NCBI GenBank assembly: GCA_026392145.1
Contig: JAPLCS010000213.1
Span: 1-8,053, forward strand
Reading direction: 5' to 3'
DNA length: 8,053 nt
Source of the DNA: Fimbriimonadales bacterium
GTDB lineage: Bacteria; Armatimonadota; Fimbriimonadia; Fimbriimonadales; Fimbriimonadaceae
Shown here: piece after piece, positions 6,112 through 8,053 of the stretch
How positions within the stretch are numbered: position 1 is the first letter of the stretch
Layout of the letters: the number at the start of each line of letters is the position of its first letter
Notes under the pieces: model-generated
The model's input: the letters and a program-made list of their open reading frames with translations, nothing else
The model's database searches: none
Told to the model about the DNA's origin: nothing
Made by a program: the position numbers and the translations under genes

Positions 6112-7470
6112 ATGTATTCATTCATGAAAAGGGGAGCACTGATTGCTGTTGGAACCTGTGCTGTAGTTTCAATTGTGTTTGCTGCCGCCGTGCAATCCAC
6201 GTCCCAAACACTCAAAAAGGGAAGTGTTGTTGGCATTGTGAATGTTGGGGGGCTGACAATTCCCGATGCACATAAAAAGCTCCGGGTTTGGTGGGAGTCT
6301 GTTAAAACTAAACCAATTGTGCTTGTTGCCAAAAACAAGTCTTCCAGACAAACTGTCACCGCAAGTCAATTAGGTTTGACACTAGATGACATCGCCTCGA
6401 TTTCCCAGATACCGTCCGATGGGTTGATCGGTCAAGTTGTGGGTGATGTTGACAACAAAACATACCAGGTTCTGCTTAAGCCTTCCACCGGAACAATGGC
6501 CAATTTGAACGCTCTGAAACCTATTTTGAGAGAGATTCTTGGCGAACCTAGTCCAGCAAAAGTGAAATTCATCTCCGGAAAACCCTCTCTGATATCTGAA
6601 CAACCTAAATACTCAGTGGATGGTAAGTTGCTCTCTGCAGAAATACTGAAGGCACTGTATGAGGATAGTGATTTGCAACTTCCACTTGTGGAGGAACCGA
6701 AGAAAATTACGGATGAGGTGTTATCCACCATTACGGACGTCGTGGCGGAGTTTAAAACGAATTTTTCTGCTGGGAATCGTCCGCGTTCAAGCAACATTAA
6801 GTTGGCGAGTTCGATTATTGACGGATTGGTTCTTTTGCCCGGAGAGCGGTTTTCGTTCAATGGTGTAGTCGGGGAGCGGACAATAAAAGCGGGATTCCAA
6901 GAGGCTGGCGTCTACATAAACGGTAGACATGATACGGGAATTGGTGGCGGGATTTGTCAAGTGAGCACAACCCTCTACAACGCCTGCTTGCTGAGTAATT
7001 TGAAAATAGTATCAAGGACCAATCATTCGCTACCCGTTCCTTACGTTCCGCCAGGTCGAGATGCAACCGTAAATTTTGGTTTTCAAGACCTAGTGATAGA
7101 AAACAATATGGCGACACCAATTGCGCTTTCGAATACTTATGAACCTGGGATATTGACATTTCGTGTTCTAGGAAAAAAAGAACCCGGGCTGGAGGTGAAA
7201 ATTACTTTGGGAGAAACGAAATACTGGAGTACAGGTACGAAACGTGAGCCAGATCCTAGCTTGCCGCCAGGAGTTACCAAAGTAAAAGACAAGGGTTCAA
7301 GAGGTCGCTCTTTAGATAGCTACAGGACTGTTTACAAAAATGGAGTTAAAGTTTCAACAGAGAAATTGGGTAAGAGCTATTATGCTGGTGCTCCAACGCT
7401 TGTTGTTTATGGACCTAGTAAAGCAAACCCCATACCACCATCGAATGGGAATACGGTAATACGACCTTGA
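6112..7470 (+). CDS. VanW family envelope protein with a C-terminal G5-like domain
   Basis: A 452-residue exported or membrane-anchored protein. Residues 6-27 are a basic start followed by a hydrophobic segment (RGALIAVGTCAVVSIVFAAA), a signal peptide or anchor. About 35-200 is a poorly conserved region placed like the peptidoglycan-binding-4/YoaR-like domain of this family (GSVVGIVNVGGLTI, then LGLT). The VanW domain spans about 214-350, with LLPGERFSFN, the hallmark GGGICQVSTTLYNA (278-291), NHSLPVPYVPPGRDATV (304-320) and NNMATPI. Residues 385-434 (GSRGRSLDSYRTVYKNG, ending APTLVVYGP) look like a G5 domain, a fold linked to cell-wall or aminosugar binding. The tail is Pro/Asn-rich. VanW was named from a vancomycin-resistance cluster but its biochemical role is unknown, and no other van gene is here, so resistance should not be inferred. 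The start may be ATG 6112 or ATG 6124 (MKRGAL), which gives a more classic signal peptide. Confidence 0.93.
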   Translation: MYSFMKRGALIAVGTCAVVSIVFAAAVQSTSQTLKKGSVVGIVNVGGLTIPDAHKKLRVWWESVKTKPIVLVAKNKSSRQTVTASQLGLTLDDIASISQIPSDGLIGQVVGDVDNKTYQVLLKPSTGTMANLNALKPILREILGEPSPAKVKFISGKPSLISEQPKYSVDGKLLSAEILKALYEDSDLQLPLVEEPKKITDEVLSTITDVVAEFKTNFSAGNRPRSSNIKLASSIIDGLVLLPGERFSFNGVVGERTIKAGFQEAGVYINGRHDTGIGGGICQVSTTLYNACLLSNLKIVSRTNHSLPVPYVPPGRDATVNFGFQDLVIENNMATPIALSNTYEPGILTFRVLGKKEPGLEVKITLGETKYWSTGTKREPDPSLPPGVTKVKDKGSRGRSLDSYRTVYKNGVKVSTEKLGKSYYAGAPTLVVYGPSKANPIPPSNGNTVIRP

Positions 7471-7476
7471 TCAAAG

Positions 7477-7512
7477 AATGAGTCGCCCTTGCGATGAGCT
7501 AGGCGACTCATT
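7477..7512. terminator. hairpin between convergent genes, probable bidirectional terminator
   Basis: AATGAGTCGCC (7477-7487) and GGCGACTCATT (7502-7512) form a perfect 11-bp stem with a 14-nt loop. The hairpin starts 7 nt after the VanW stop and ends 13 nt before the stop of the converging gene at 7526. Neither strand has a strong U-tract after the stem (minus: CTTTGAT; plus: GACTTCTG), so termination efficiency is uncertain. The position strongly favours a shared 3' end. Confidence 0.65.
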
Positions 7513-7525
7513 GACTTCTGAGAGT

Positions 7526-8053
7526 TTAGATTCGAGAGAAGGAAGCGCTTCGGACTGACTGGGTACCGTTGCTGATTGAAACCGAGTAGCTATATCTTTC
7601 ACGGTTGTTACCTTCAGTCAGTTGAAATTCTCCTTTCACAATTCGGTCGCCAAAAACGACATTGCCGACCGACTCGCGAGCCCAATCGAATCTTGCGTCA
7701 AGTGAGAATTTATCTTGGATAGCATATCGAGCCTTTCTAACAAATTCGACTTCAGTTGAAGTGAAACCGCCATTGCCCCCAAAGTTTCCGCCATCCCATC
7801 TTTCGGCATTAAAGTCAAGATTAAATTGTGCACCCGAGACTGTTCCACTTAGGTTTACTCGTGTGAAGGTTCCTCGTCCATCGTGCTCAACAACTCCAGT
7901 GCCGAAAGCGCGGTCTCTGTCAAGGTCCTCAATGTTGATTAGGCATGAATTGTTATTTCGGTTTCGCCAAGTTCCGTAAAAGGTGTGGTTCGTTCCAGTC
8001 AAGATTTTGATTTCTGCCCGACCACCTTGCTTAAGGACGACTTGCATTTTGCG
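7526..8053 (-). CDS. beta-rich protein of unknown function (5' end probably outside window)
   Basis: I do not recognise this protein. The first Met in view is at 8047-8045, giving 173 residues, but the two codons upstream (AAA, CGC) are also open to the edge, so the start may lie outside. The visible N-terminus (MQVVLKQGGRAEIKILTG) has no signal peptide and enters beta-type sequence at once, which suggests the true start is upstream. Residues alternate polar and hydrophobic through most of the length, with many Asn, Gly, Ser and Arg. A Gly/Asn-rich turn (GGNFGGNGGF) sits near 85-94. The segments TRVNLSGTVSGAQFNLDF and ERYSYSVSISNGTQSV look like antiparallel strands. Only one Cys is present (35). 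This is compatible with an exported beta-sandwich or barrel protein, but no motif proves it. The gene converges on the VanW gene. Confidence 0.7.
   Translation of the reverse strand, partial: RKMQVVLKQGGRAEIKILTGTNHTFYGTWRNRNNNSCLINIEDLDRDRAFGTGVVEHDGRGTFTRVNLSGTVSGAQFNLDFNAERWDGGNFGGNGGFTSTEVEFVRKARYAIQDKFSLDARFDWARESVGNVVFGDRIVKGEFQLTEGNNRERYSYSVSISNGTQSVRSASFSRI

Noticed and set aside
6105..7159. Open frames on both strands in other frames of the VanW gene
   Set aside because: The VanW frame carries all conserved motifs over its length; the others are shadows.
6112..7470. Vancomycin resistance determinant
   Set aside because: VanW-domain proteins are widespread without any link to resistance, and no vanHAX, vanY or vanRS genes are present.
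1..8053. CRISPR arrays, tRNA/rRNA genes, transposons, integration sites or long repeats
   Set aside because: Scanning by eye found no regularly spaced repeats, no cloverleaf-like or rRNA stretches, no transposase frame and no flanking duplications.

Overview
The window looks like chromosomal housekeeping DNA from a bacterium of moderate GC content, densely packed and mostly read from the minus strand. No tRNA, rRNA, CRISPR array, insertion sequence or phage gene was found. The gene set fits a free-living, non-proteobacterial lineage: pyruvate phosphate dikinase, a stand-alone IlvE, PyrF, a secreted YceI, a VanW/G5 envelope protein and a McsA-like zinc protein. Armatimonadota (Fimbriimonadia) is my guess from gene style alone. 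It is low confidence, and no marker gene here fixes the phylum.

Layout, left to right. Bases 1-85 may hold the start of a small membrane protein that leaves the left edge on the minus strand. A clear minus-strand rho-independent terminator (144-174) closes the pyruvate phosphate dikinase gene ppdK (194-2866). A 222-bp leader (2867-3088) follows, with overlapping short frames that end at or in the ppdK start region. Next comes a compact minus-strand run, read from right to left: ilvE (5156-6028), a McsA-like zinc-ribbon gene (4829-5089), pyrF (4127-4819), a YceI-family secreted protein (3484-4092) and a two-helix membrane protein (3089-3487). Gaps in this run are 66, 9 and 34 nt, then a 4-nt GTGA overlap, so it is probably one or two transcripts. 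An 83-bp divergent region with a perfect 11-bp inverted repeat separates ilvE from a plus-strand VanW/G5 gene (6112-7470). A hairpin between convergent genes (7477-7512) is followed by an unrecognised beta-rich protein (minus strand, from 7526) that stays open to the right edge.

How they fit together. PpdK interconverts pyruvate and PEP, IlvE performs the last step of branched-chain amino acid synthesis, and PyrF the last step of UMP synthesis; these are central metabolism. The YceI protein and the membrane protein translated with it, and the VanW protein, belong to the envelope. The genes do not form an obvious single pathway.

I see no convincing new defence, mobile or biosynthetic system. 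The points most worth checking are the YceI/two-helix membrane pair, the McsA-like protein that lacks a UVR domain, the inverted repeat in the ilvE/vanW divergent region (possibly with a leaderless ilvE mRNA), and the short frames upstream of ppdK. Many starts here have weak or no Shine-Dalgarno sequence, so several starts are uncertain. No stretch above 300 bp lacks a gene.
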